64,000 bases of DNA from SFWF01 sp045537915 (GTDB lineage: Bacteria; Bacillota; Clostridia; Oscillospirales; Acutalibacteraceae), in the NCBI GenBank assembly GCA_045537915.1, contig JAZSQK010000030.1, forward strand, positions 1 through 64,000. The letters run 5' to 3'. Shown here one piece after another: positions 24,540 through 32,352 of this stretch. Under the pieces are notes generated by a model that was given only the letters and a program-made list of their open reading frames with translations, did no database searches and was not told where the DNA came from. The position numbers were made by a program, and so were the translations under genes. The stretch's first letter is position 1. Each line of letters starts with the position of its first letter.

Positions 24540-25607
24540 ATGAACGAACAAGAAAGAAAAACGCTTGAAAACCAAACTGCCGAAGCTGTAAATCAGGAGG
24601 CTAAAAACGAGGAAGAACTTGATATCCCGTTTGATGAAATTGAATCGGCCCCCGATGATTTAGGTGAGCTTTACAACGAGCCTCCGATTCTAGACCTTTT
24701 TGATGAGGAGCCTAGTGAAGATGACCTTAAGTTAGAAGAGATGAATGTCGATGCGATTGACGACGACGTTACTCTGGATAATGTTTCGCTTGATGATCCC
24801 GTTAAGGTTTATCTTCGTGAGATCGGACGTGTTCCGCTTCTCAGTTCTGACGAAGAGATTGAACTTGCTATAAAGATAAACGAAGGAGACGAAAAGGCAA
24901 AGCAAAGATTGACCGAAGCAAACCTTCGTCTTGTTGTAAGTATTGCTAAAAAATATGTCGGCAGAGGAATGTATTTCCTTGATCTGATACAGGAGGGAAA
25001 TGTAGGTCTTATTAAGGCTGTCGATAAATTCGATTACACAAAGGGCTTTAAGTTTTCAACCTACGCTACCTGGTGGATAAGACAGGCAATTACCAGAGCT
25101 ATCGCCGATCAGGCAAGAACAATTAGAATACCGGTGCATATGGTTGAAACCATTAACCGTCTTAAAAAGGTGCAAAGTCAGCTTCTTCACGAAAACGGTT
25201 ATGAACCGACCGAGGAACTGATTGCCGAGAAGATGAATTTGCCTGTTGAGCGTATCAGAGAGATTATGAGGGTGGCTCAGGAACCGGTTTCTATGGAAAC
25301 ACCTATCGGTCCTGAGGAGGATTCTCGTCTTATGGACTTCATTCGTGATGAAGAGGCATTAGCGCCCGACGAGGCGGCTCTCAAGACCATTACAAATGAA
25401 GATATAGACGGCGTCTTAAAGACACTTAACCCCAGAGAAGAGGCAGTTATCAGACTTCGTTTCGGTCTGCACGACGGCAGATGCCACACTCTTGAAGAGG
25501 TTGGACTCGAGTTCAATGTTACCAGAGAGAGAATAAGGCAGATTGAGGCTAAGGCGCTTCGCAAACTTCGTCATCCCGTTCGCAGCAATAAATTCAGAGA
25601 CAGATAA
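24540..25607 (+). CDS. rpoD: RNA polymerase primary sigma factor SigA
   Basis: A 355-residue housekeeping sigma factor. An acidic N-terminal region 1.1-like segment (1-75) is followed by region 1.2 (DPVKVYLREIGRVPLL), region 2 (NLRLVVSIAKKYVGRGMYFLDLIQEGN, FKFSTYATWWIRQAITRAIADQ), region 3 (RIPVHMVETINRL) and region 4 (HTLEEVGLEFNVTRERIRQIEAKALRKLRHP). It recognises TTGACA/TATAAT promoters, many of which are visible in this window. It starts directly after the dnaG stop. Confidence 0.97.
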   Translation: MNEQERKTLENQTAEAVNQEAKNEEELDIPFDEIESAPDDLGELYNEPPILDLFDEEPSEDDLKLEEMNVDAIDDDVTLDNVSLDDPVKVYLREIGRVPLLSSDEEIELAIKINEGDEKAKQRLTEANLRLVVSIAKKYVGRGMYFLDLIQEGNVGLIKAVDKFDYTKGFKFSTYATWWIRQAITRAIADQARTIRIPVHMVETINRLKKVQSQLLHENGYEPTEELIAEKMNLPVERIREIMRVAQEPVSMETPIGPEEDSRLMDFIRDEEALAPDEAALKTITNEDIDGVLKTLNPREEAVIRLRFGLHDGRCHTLEEVGLEFNVTRERIRQIEAKALRKLRHPVRSNKFRDR

Positions 25608-25627
25608 ATTCAAGAGGAATAATTTAG

Positions 25628-25885
25628 ATGATTTATTCATATAGAACAAATGGGACTTGCTCCAGAGAAATCAAGATAGATGTTATCGACGGGATTGTCA
25701 ACAGCGTTGAATTTATCGGCGGCTGCAATGGCAACCTTCAGGGAATTTCAACCCTTGTTAAAGGGATGAGGGTCGAGGAGGTTATAGACCGTCTTGGAGG
25801 AATCAAGTGTGGCTTTAAGCCAACTTCCTGTCCCGACCAGTTGGCAAAGGCGCTTTCACAAATTCAGGATCAAGCAGGTGAGTAG
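25628..25885 (+). CDS. TIGR03905-family TSCPD domain protein
   Basis: An 85-residue protein. The hallmark TSCPDQLAKAL lies at the C-terminus, with INSVEF-like strands and VEFIGGCNGNLQGISTLVKGM upstream. TSCPD domains occur at the end of class II ribonucleotide reductases and as stand-alone proteins of unknown function. AAGAGGAATAA precedes the ATG. It sits 20 bp after sigA and directly before an unidentified gene, probably in the same transcript. Confidence 0.9.
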   Translation: MIYSYRTNGTCSREIKIDVIDGIVNSVEFIGGCNGNLQGISTLVKGMRVEEVIDRLGGIKCGFKPTSCPDQLAKALSQIQDQAGE

Positions 25886-26425
25886 ATGTTCGATAATGAT
25901 ATCAAAATTGCAGGAAACCGTCCGTCATTAAGCATAAAAACTAATCTGGCAGTTTCCGAAGCAAGTGCAGTTTTAGATGCAGAGGATATCAAAAAAGCAG
26001 AGGAATTAGGAGTACAGGTGGCAAAGGAATTTTGCAGCGCCTCGGCACAGTATACCGATGCGGTTGAGGATTCAGATGAAAATATGCTTATTCAAAGGCA
26101 TCTTTTACTTTCATTTACCGTTACGGTCGGCTTTGAGGACTATCTTAAAAGCGAGGCTGTAGCAGGTGTTGCTCAAAAGAGCTTTCTTGACTATGTAAAA
26201 ACCAATAAAGCAGAGCTCTACAAATACACCTCGGATACAGGAGCGTTTTCCTTTTATTACCTTGCACACCGAAGGGGCAACGATGTTGAACGGCGAATGG
26301 GACAGACCTTTGCAATGCTCTGTGCCCACGACGGAGATCCCATCTATCAGGAACTGGGAGAGGTGCTCTATTGCTGGTTCTCGGCTAAAATCAAAGAACT
26401 ATGCATCAAATACCAATTAAACTGA
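25886..26425 (+). CDS. Uncharacterised soluble protein in the sigA operon
   Basis: A 179-residue protein that I do not recognise. It has no signal peptide or TM segment and looks mainly helical. Notable parts are AEELGVQVAKEFCSASAQ, RHLLLSFTVTVGFEDYL and RRMGQTFAMLCAHDGDP. The ATG follows the TSCPD-protein stop immediately and CAGGTGAG lies just before, so the two genes are coupled. The placement behind dgt-dnaG-sigA suggests a conserved clostridial housekeeping or stress role, but the sequence gives no reaction. Confidence 0.7.
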   Translation: MFDNDIKIAGNRPSLSIKTNLAVSEASAVLDAEDIKKAEELGVQVAKEFCSASAQYTDAVEDSDENMLIQRHLLLSFTVTVGFEDYLKSEAVAGVAQKSFLDYVKTNKAELYKYTSDTGAFSFYYLAHRRGNDVERRMGQTFAMLCAHDGDPIYQELGEVLYCWFSAKIKELCIKYQLN

Positions 26426-26430
26426 CAAAC

Positions 26431-26465
26431 CACCCTTTTGTAGCATATAATGCTGTGAAAGGGTG
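26431..26465 (+). promoter_or_regulatory. Hairpin that hides the amidase ribosome binding site
   Basis: CACCCTTT (26431-26438) pairs with AAAGGGTG (26458-26465), with an inner AGCAT/ATGCT stem. The 3' arm contains the Shine-Dalgarno-like GAAAGGG and the GTG codon of the next gene. It could act as a terminator for the upstream gene (T-rich run follows), a translational lock, or both. Confidence 0.6.
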
Positions 26466-27200
26466 ATTTTTATTCCTACAGTATATTTAAGTCCGTCGAC
26501 ACAGGAATTCAATCCCTATATAAACGGCGGAAATGAAGAACAGTATATGAATCTGGTAGCAGATGCAATGATACCCTACCTGAATGCAAGCGGCATAAAT
26601 TATGTAAGAAATACGCCTGATATGACGGCGGCATCCTCAATAGCGGCATCAAATATGGGAAACTATGATCTGCATCTTGCAATACATTCGAACGCATCAA
26701 GCACAGGTACAGCTATGGGAACCGAGGTTTACTACTATCCATTCAGCAGTAGAGGTCAGAGGGCGGCGGAAATTTTTGCAAATAATTTCAAAATGATATA
26801 CCCGAACCCATCCCTCGTAAGAGCCGTTCCGACCACAACGCTCGGAGAGGTAAGAAGAACCAAGGCGCCGTCAATACTTATTGAGGTTGCCTATCACGAT
26901 AATTTAGAGGATGCAAATTGGATTAAGAGCAATATAGATGCAATAGCTCGAAATCTGGTTATTTCTCTGGCTGATTATTTTAATATTCCATTTAACGAAC
27001 CAACCCAAAACGGATATACAGCCAAGGTCGTTACTATGGGCTCGAACCTCAATGTAAGACAAAGACCTGATATTTACAGTAATATTGTCGGCAGAGTGCC
27101 GAACGGAGCTACCGTCAGGGTGCTAAATCAGGTGGGTGATTGGCTCTTGATAAGATACAATAATCTAAACGGATATGTCTACAGATATTATATTAGCTAA
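26463..27200 (+). CDS. N-acetylmuramoyl-L-alanine amidase with C-terminal SH3 domain
   Basis: A cell-wall hydrolase of about 245 residues. The amidase_3-type zinc domain (1-180) has YLSPSTQEFNPY with a likely Glu ligand, the His in LHLAIHSNAS and the catalytic Glu in ILIEVAYHDN. A bacterial SH3 domain (about 186-245: VTMGSNLNVRQRPDIYS) probably binds peptidoglycan. There is no signal peptide, as in spore-associated amidases released by mother-cell lysis. The GTG at 26463 lies inside a hairpin and abuts its own ribosome site; related proteins begin at about PTVYLSPS, which would fit initiation at ATT 26472. The start is uncertain. Confidence 0.85.
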   Translation: MIFIPTVYLSPSTQEFNPYINGGNEEQYMNLVADAMIPYLNASGINYVRNTPDMTAASSIAASNMGNYDLHLAIHSNASSTGTAMGTEVYYYPFSSRGQRAAEIFANNFKMIYPNPSLVRAVPTTTLGEVRRTKAPSILIEVAYHDNLEDANWIKSNIDAIARNLVISLADYFNIPFNEPTQNGYTAKVVTMGSNLNVRQRPDIYSNIVGRVPNGATVRVLNQVGDWLLIRYNNLNGYVYRYYIS

Positions 27201-27232
27201 ATCGGGAGGAATCTCCCGATTTTTCTTGTTTT
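27201..27232 (+). terminator. Intrinsic terminator
   Basis: ATCGGGAG (27201-27208) pairs with CTCCCGAT (27213-27220), followed by a long T-rich run. It ends the amidase gene. Confidence 0.9.
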
Positions 27233-27300
27233 TTTTGAAACTTTGTGTATAATTAAGTAAAAGGGGTTTTATTTGATTTTTTTAGTTTGGAGTGCTTAAA

Positions 27301-27981
27301 TTGTTAATTGACCTTCTTTCAGATTTTGGCAATATTTCGGTTATAGATGTCATTATAGGCATTATTTCTTCCTTGGCGGTTATTTTTCTTACTATGCCTG
27401 TGCATGAGTTTGCTCACGCCTGGGTTGCCACCAAACTTGGAGACCCCACACCCCGTTATAGCGGAAGACTTTCGCTTAACCCCTTCAGACACATTGACTA
27501 TTTAGGAGCGCTTTGTATTATCCTTTTCGGATTTGGATGGGCAAAGCCCGTAGGTGTCAATCCCAGAAATTTTCAAAGTGTTAAAAAGGGAATGGCAATA
27601 ACAGCCTTTGCGGGACCGGCAGCAAACATAATTATGGCGTCTGTTTCGATTTTTATTTCTTATGCCATCCTTTCGCTTTACAAAGTGACAGGTTTAATAA
27701 CCCTTATAATTTATGTTGCTATGTTCTTCGAATATGTCGCTATCATAAATGTCAGTCTTGCAGTATTCAATCTTATTCCGATACCGCCGCTTGACGGTTC
27801 AAAACTTCTGGCAGCTGTACTGCCCGACAGAATCTACTACAAATTTATGCAGTATGAGAGATATCTGTATTTTATTCTTATTCTGCTTATAGCAACCGGT
27901 GCGCTTGATGTGCCGCTCAGCTTTTTAAATGCAAAAATTATGCAGATTATTACCTTTATACCTAATATCATTTTCTTTTAG
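27301..27981 (+). CDS. Site-2 protease family (M50) membrane protein
   Basis: A 226-residue polytopic zinc metalloprotease with HEFAHAWVATKLGD (His35, Glu36, His39), a TPRYSGRLSLNPFRHID segment and the third-ligand motif NLIPIPPLDGSK. This is the YwhC-type group, common in Clostridia upstream of scpA; the substrate is unknown. The TTG at 27301 is preferred because GGAG (27289-27292) lies 8 bp before it; an in-frame GTG at 27292 overlaps that site. The scpA ribosome site overlaps the end of this gene. Confidence 0.88.
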   Translation: MLIDLLSDFGNISVIDVIIGIISSLAVIFLTMPVHEFAHAWVATKLGDPTPRYSGRLSLNPFRHIDYLGALCIILFGFGWAKPVGVNPRNFQSVKKGMAITAFAGPAANIIMASVSIFISYAILSLYKVTGLITLIIYVAMFFEYVAIINVSLAVFNLIPIPPLDGSKLLAAVLPDRIYYKFMQYERYLYFILILLIATGALDVPLSFLNAKIMQIITFIPNIIFF

Positions 27982-27988
27982 GAGATTT

Positions 27989-28705
27989 ATGGAGAAAGTT
28001 ATTCTTTATAAAACAGAGCAGTTTGAAGGGCCTCTTGACCTTCTGCTCCAGCTTATTTCAAGAAATAAACTTAATATTTATGATATAAAGCTTTCGGTCC
28101 TCATCGAACAGTATCTCGAACAGATATCATATATGCAGGAAAACGAGATGGATGTTGCAAGTGAGTTTCTTGAGATGGCATCCCGACTTATCTACATGAA
28201 GACGGTCAGCCTTCTTCCGAAGCACGAGGAAATAGAGGAACTCAAAAAAGAGCTTACGGGAGAGCTTTTGGAGTATCAGCTTTGTAAACAGGTTGCCCAG
28301 ACCTTTTCAACCATGACCGAGGGATTTGATTTCTTTGTGAGAAACCCCGAGCCTGTTGAGGTCGATAAAACCTACGATATTATGCACGACAGGGCAGATA
28401 TCTTTAACGCCTACATAAACGCTTTGGGTAGGATTGACCGCCGTATGCCGCCCTCGCCAAAGGCTTTTACTGCCATAGTTGCAAAAAAAATATACTCTGT
28501 CTCTTCAAAAATAATTTTCGTTATGAGAAAGCTCTGGAGCGGAAAGAATAAAAAGATAAGTTCACTCTATCAATCTGCAAATAACAGGTCGGAACTGGTT
28601 GCAACCTTTTTGGCGGTGCTTGAGCTTATCAAGGCCAACAGGGTGGTTGTAACGGGGGAAGACGAGAACACCGAAGTAGTTTTGGTTAAGGAGAAAAAAC
28701 ACTGA
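27989..28705 (+). CDS. scpA: Segregation and condensation protein A
   Basis: A 238-residue kleisin that links SMC and ScpB into the chromosome-condensing complex. The N-terminal motif YKTEQFEGPLDLLLQLISRNKLNIYDIKLS and EFLEMASRLIYMKTVSLLP are diagnostic. The ATG at 27989 follows AGGAG (27980-27984); the frame extends upstream to 27929 within the M50 gene but without conservation. The stop overlaps the scpB ATG by one base, so the two are made together. Confidence 0.96.
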   Translation: MEKVILYKTEQFEGPLDLLLQLISRNKLNIYDIKLSVLIEQYLEQISYMQENEMDVASEFLEMASRLIYMKTVSLLPKHEEIEELKKELTGELLEYQLCKQVAQTFSTMTEGFDFFVRNPEPVEVDKTYDIMHDRADIFNAYINALGRIDRRMPPSPKAFTAIVAKKIYSVSSKIIFVMRKLWSGKNKKISSLYQSANNRSELVATFLAVLELIKANRVVVTGEDENTEVVLVKEKKH

Positions 28706-29262
28706 TGGACAAAACTGAACTGATTAAAGCGATTGAAGCCGTTCTGTTTGCAGGCGGAGAGCCTGTCAGCATAGATAGAATTGCTGCGGTTTTCGAGCTT
28801 AAAACAAAAGAAGCAGAGCAAATTATGCTTGAGGTTTCGGCCCATATAAACAGTAGCGATTTGGGCATTACCTTGCTAAAACTTGACAATTCATATCAAC
28901 TTGCCTCTAAAACCGAGTATGCAAAATATATTAAGACTGCTTATGAAATCAAAAGGAGAACGCCGCTTTCTTCGGCTGCCTTTGAGGTTTTGGCGGTTAT
29001 TGCATATAATCAGCCCGTAACCCGTGCGTTTATCGAACAGGTAAGAGGGGTCGACTGTTCTGCGGTCGTTTCTACCCTTATCGAAAAGGAGCTTGTTGAA
29101 GAGAGGGGAAGACTTGAGCTTCCCGGAAGGCCGCTGCTCTACGGAACAACAAAAAACTTCTTGCGTTGCTTTTCTCTGTCGTCGCTTGAGGATCTGCCCA
29201 AGCTACCCGATAAAACGCCTACTGTTACCGATTATGCCGAGCAGCTTGAGGTCATTACATAG
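28705..29262 (+). CDS. scpB: Segregation and condensation protein B
   Basis: A 185-residue winged-helix protein that binds the ScpA kleisin. Motifs include AIEAVLFAGGEPVS, RRTPLSSAAFEVLAVIAYNQPVTRAFIEQVRGVD and LGRPLLYGT-like PGRPLLYGTTKNFLR. Its length is normal. The start overlaps the scpA stop (TGATGG). The two following genes, DUF2953 and gerW, form a conserved clostridial neighbourhood. Confidence 0.96.
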   Translation: MDKTELIKAIEAVLFAGGEPVSIDRIAAVFELKTKEAEQIMLEVSAHINSSDLGITLLKLDNSYQLASKTEYAKYIKTAYEIKRRTPLSSAAFEVLAVIAYNQPVTRAFIEQVRGVDCSAVVSTLIEKELVEERGRLELPGRPLLYGTTKNFLRCFSLSSLEDLPKLPDKTPTVTDYAEQLEVIT

Positions 29263-29313
29263 TGCAAATGCATAAAAAGGCCTTCTTTTACAGATAATTG
29301 TTGGGGTGATATA

Positions 29314-29931
29314 TTGATCGGCTGGTTAATATTTTTGGCCGTAGTGCTTTTGGCTACCTTACTGTTGTTCTCTAAACTTAAATTTTCTGTCAGAGCGGCA
29401 AAAGGTGAAGGCTTTTCGGTTGTATGCAGATTGGGCTTTTTAAAGATTTTCGAAACCGATTCAACCGAGTCTGCAGAGAAAAAACACAAAGAAAAAGAGA
29501 GCGCCGCACCCAAAGAGAAAAAAGAACCCTTTTTTAAAGGAAAAATCAAGAGCTATGATGATGTTTTAGAATGCCTTCATTCAATAAAAACATTACTTAT
29601 CAGATTTAAAAGACTGATTAAAAGGGTGGTTGTAAAGGATACCGTCGTAGATTTGGTAGTAGTCGGAAATGATTCGGCAGATACGGCAATTAAATACGGA
29701 GCGGTCTGTTCTGCGGTGTATCCAATTGTAACCTTGCTTAGTGACTGTCTTACCTTTAAGCCTGAAAAAATAAATGTTTCGGCAGGCTTTACCGAGAAGG
29801 AAATGACCTTTAGTATGAAGTCTTTGCTCTCGGTCAGAATTATATATCTGCTTATCTTTGCAGTATCAGCCGTAAAAGAATTTATAAATCTAAAAAGGAG
29901 CTTGGAAAAAAATGAGCGAACGCAGCATTGA
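29314..29931 (+). CDS. DUF2953 domain membrane protein
   Basis: A 205-residue protein with an N-terminal TM helix (about 2-22), a lysine/glutamate-rich linker (about 55-80, EKKHKEKES) and the DUF2953 domain, which ends in a second hydrophobic segment near 170-190. Function unknown; the gene corresponds to the ytfI position next to gerW/ytfJ in spore formers, so a sporulation link is likely. The TTG start follows TTGGGGTGAT. It overlaps gerW by 20 bp. Confidence 0.85.
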   Translation: MIGWLIFLAVVLLATLLLFSKLKFSVRAAKGEGFSVVCRLGFLKIFETDSTESAEKKHKEKESAAPKEKKEPFFKGKIKSYDDVLECLHSIKTLLIRFKRLIKRVVVKDTVVDLVVVGNDSADTAIKYGAVCSAVYPIVTLLSDCLTFKPEKINVSAGFTEKEMTFSMKSLLSVRIIYLLIFAVSAVKEFINLKRSLEKNERTQH

Positions 29932-30286
29932 AGGAATTATGAATATAACGATGGAAAATCTTAAGGCTATGGTTGATGCCGATACAATTATCGGAACACC
30001 TATAACCGTAGGAGAGGTTAGTCTTATACCCGTTTCCAAGGTCTCCTTCGGACTTGCGACGGGCGGCTCGGATTTTCCCACAAAGCAGAATGCAGTTTTC
30101 GGCGGCGGCGGAGGAGCAGGTGTTTCGGTTACACCTATCGCTTTTATATGTGTAAGCGGAACAAATGTAAAAATGCTTCAGGTTAACACAGAGCAGACTG
30201 CGGTAGACAAGCTTATCGACTCTGCGCCTGAACTAATGCAAAAGGTTAAAGAGCTTTTTCAAAAGAAAACCGTAATAGAAGAATAA
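29912..30286 (+). CDS. ytfJ: GerW/YtfJ-family sporulation protein
   Basis: A 124-residue soluble protein with the YtfJ pattern: MENLKAMVDADTIIGTPITV, IPVSKVSFGLATGGSDF and a glycine-rich FGGGGGAGVSVTPIAFI. In Bacillus, YtfJ/GerW is made in the forespore and is needed for correct germination. AAAGGAGC precedes the ATG and the start lies within the DUF2953 gene, so the two are coupled. Confidence 0.93.
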   Translation: MSERSIEGIMNITMENLKAMVDADTIIGTPITVGEVSLIPVSKVSFGLATGGSDFPTKQNAVFGGGGGAGVSVTPIAFICVSGTNVKMLQVNTEQTAVDKLIDSAPELMQKVKELFQKKTVIEE

Positions 30287-30292
30287 TAATAC

Positions 30293-30323
30293 CCTTCAAT
30301 CAATAAAATTTATTGATTGGAGG
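30293..30323 (+). promoter_or_regulatory. Hairpin sequestering the carboxypeptidase ribosome binding site
   Basis: CCTTCAATC (30293-30301) pairs with GATTGGAGG (30315-30323), with an inner AATAAA/TTTATT continuation. The 3' arm is the only Shine-Dalgarno sequence (GGAGG) for the next gene. No T-run follows, so a translational lock is more likely than a terminator. Confidence 0.55.
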
Positions 30324-31459
30324 GACTTATTATAAAGTGTTTTAGATTTATAATTATATTTTTTCTAATAATATCGGTCTTACAAACTGAAACTCTGGCG
30401 CTTTCAGACACATCATCGGCTTCGGTAGTTTTAAATGCCGATACACTTGAGGTTTTGTATCAGAACAACCCTGATGAGAAGCGTTCTATGGCAAGTACCA
30501 CAAAAATAATGACGGGACTTCTTCTTGCCGAATCGGGACGCCTTGATGAGATAATAGAGTGTACGGCAAAAATGGTTACTGTCGAGGGCTCGGCCTTGGG
30601 ACTAAGGGCGGGGGACCGTATTACAGCAAGGGACCTTCTGTATGGGCTTATGCTCGTTTCGGGTAATGACGCCGCTAATACTGCGGCCTATTTTCTCTCT
30701 GGCTCTACAGAAGAATTTGCAAACCTTATGAATAATAGGGCAAAGGAATTGGGACTTAAAAACACTAACTTCGTTACACCATCGGGACTAGATGCAGATG
30801 AGCATTATACAACAGCCTATGACCTTGCGGTATTAACCGCCCACGCCCTTAAAAATGAGGAGTTCAGAAAGGCCTGCTCTGCCAAAACTGCCACAGTCAG
30901 CTTCGGAAATCCAATGGTTAAATATACCGTAAGCAATCACAACCGACTGCTTAAGTCGTACGACGGATGTATCGGTGTCAAAACAGGGTACACAAAAAAG
31001 TCTGGCAGATGTCTTGTCAGTGCGGCCCAAAGAGAAAACGTTACGGTCATCGCAGTTACACTAAATGATCCGAATGACTGGAAGGACCATACCTCTATGC
31101 TTGATTATGGCTTTGAAAGATTGCGTAGGGTAACATTTAGCTGCGATGATTTGAGCTTGAAAACAGAGCTTTTGGGCGGCACTCTGGCGAGTGTACCGTT
31201 AAGCTTTGATGATATTGTGATTTCAAGTCTGCCTGAAAACGAAGAAAAATTAGAGCTTTCGGTAGACTGTGCAGAGTATCTGTTTGCGCCTGTATGCCAA
31301 GGACAGACAGTAGGAAAGGCGACGGTTAGCTTTAACGGAACGATAGTTGCCGAAACAGACATTTATATAAGCAGCTCGGTTGAGGCAGATAGCCCTCGTG
31401 AGTTGTCGGAAAAGGAAAAAATCATTAAATTTTTATCAATGATGTTTAGATGCATATAA
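30317..31459 (+). CDS. D-alanyl-D-alanine carboxypeptidase (DacF-like)
   Basis: About 375-380 residues; a penicillin-binding-protein-type serine peptidase that trims peptidoglycan stem peptides. It has a signal sequence (CFRFIIIFFLIISVLQ), the SxxK motif in MASTTKIMTG, the SxN motif in VSGNDAAN and KTG in GVKTGYTKKSGRC, then a C-terminal beta domain. The nominal TTG at 30317 has no ribosome site; GGAGG (30319-30323) instead points to ATT 30329 or ATA 30332, which would give a normal signal peptide. The position after gerW, and its similarity to DacF, suggest a role in spore cortex formation. Confidence 0.88.
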   Translation: MEGLIIKCFRFIIIFFLIISVLQTETLALSDTSSASVVLNADTLEVLYQNNPDEKRSMASTTKIMTGLLLAESGRLDEIIECTAKMVTVEGSALGLRAGDRITARDLLYGLMLVSGNDAANTAAYFLSGSTEEFANLMNNRAKELGLKNTNFVTPSGLDADEHYTTAYDLAVLTAHALKNEEFRKACSAKTATVSFGNPMVKYTVSNHNRLLKSYDGCIGVKTGYTKKSGRCLVSAAQRENVTVIAVTLNDPNDWKDHTSMLDYGFERLRRVTFSCDDLSLKTELLGGTLASVPLSFDDIVISSLPENEEKLELSVDCAEYLFAPVCQGQTVGKATVSFNGTIVAETDIYISSSVEADSPRELSEKEKIIKFLSMMFRCI

Positions 31460-31475
31460 TTTTAGGAGATAGAAT

Positions 31476-32225
31476 ATGAAGGATAATAAAATAAGACTTC
31501 AGAAATTTCTTTCAGAAAATTCGGTTGCCTCTCGCAGAAAGGCTGAGGAGCTTATCGAAGAGGGAAGAGTAAAGGTGAACGGCAGGGTTGCAAAGCTGGG
31601 AGATAAGGTCGACCCGATAAGAGATACGGTTACCGTAAGGGGAAAGACAATTCGGGCAAACAACGAAAAAAGGTACATAATGCTTCATAAACCCAGAGGC
31701 TTTGTGACCACTATGAGCGATGAGCTTGACAGAAAATGCGTAGCCGAGCTTGTAAAGGATGTCGGTGTCAAGGTATTTCCTGTCGGAAGACTTGACCGCA
31801 ACTCCGAAGGGCTTCTCATAATGACAAATGACGGGGAACTTGCCAACAGGCTTTCTCATCCGTCATCCCACGTAAATAAGACATACAGAGTCACTGTAAA
31901 CGGTAAGGTGTCTGACGATCAGGTAGATAAAATGGCAGTAGGAATTGATATAGATAATGATGGTCGTCCTACATTACCCTGTGATGTCTTTGTAATCGAC
32001 AGAAAACCCGACAGAACTGTGCTTAACTTTATAATTCACGAGGGCAGAAACCGTCAGATAAGAAAAATGTGTGAGGCGGTCGGTCTGGAGGTTATTAGGC
32101 TCAAGAGAACCGAGATTGCAGGAGTGAAAATGGGTATGCTCGGTCTTGGAAAGTGGCGAGATCTCAATGAAAGAGAACTTGCAAGACTGCAAAACATTTC
32201 GTCTTCAAAACAGGACAAGCGGTAA
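31476..32225 (+). CDS. rluB: 23S rRNA pseudouridine synthase (RluB type)
   Basis: A 249-residue enzyme with an N-terminal S4 RNA-binding domain (1-65: RLQKFLSENSVASRRKAEELIEEGRVKVNG) and a RsuA/RluB catalytic domain with the active-site Asp in GRLDRNSEGLLIMTNDG, then YRVTVNGKV and EGRNRQIRKMCEAVG. It isomerises uridine in ribosomal RNA; the exact site is by family. The ATG follows TTAGGAGAT. It ends the scpA-to-rluB run of genes. Confidence 0.93.
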   Translation: MKDNKIRLQKFLSENSVASRRKAEELIEEGRVKVNGRVAKLGDKVDPIRDTVTVRGKTIRANNEKRYIMLHKPRGFVTTMSDELDRKCVAELVKDVGVKVFPVGRLDRNSEGLLIMTNDGELANRLSHPSSHVNKTYRVTVNGKVSDDQVDKMAVGIDIDNDGRPTLPCDVFVIDRKPDRTVLNFIIHEGRNRQIRKMCEAVGLEVIRLKRTEIAGVKMGMLGLGKWRDLNERELARLQNISSSKQDKR

Positions 32226-32248
32226 ATTTGTAAAGAATGGATTTTTTC

Positions 32249-32277
32249 TTGTTATATTATTAAAGAAATGATATAAT
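32249..32277 (+). promoter_or_regulatory. Sigma-A promoter for the carboxytransferase operon
   Basis: TTGTTA (32249-32254), a 17-bp spacer and a perfect TATAAT (32272-32277) lie 75 bp before the first gene. Confidence 0.7.
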
Positions 32278-32352
32278 TAAAATGAAGGGATATGGCATTT
32301 TTTACTTTCAGCACTAAACACAAAACGCATATATACTCTGAGGAGGATCTTA

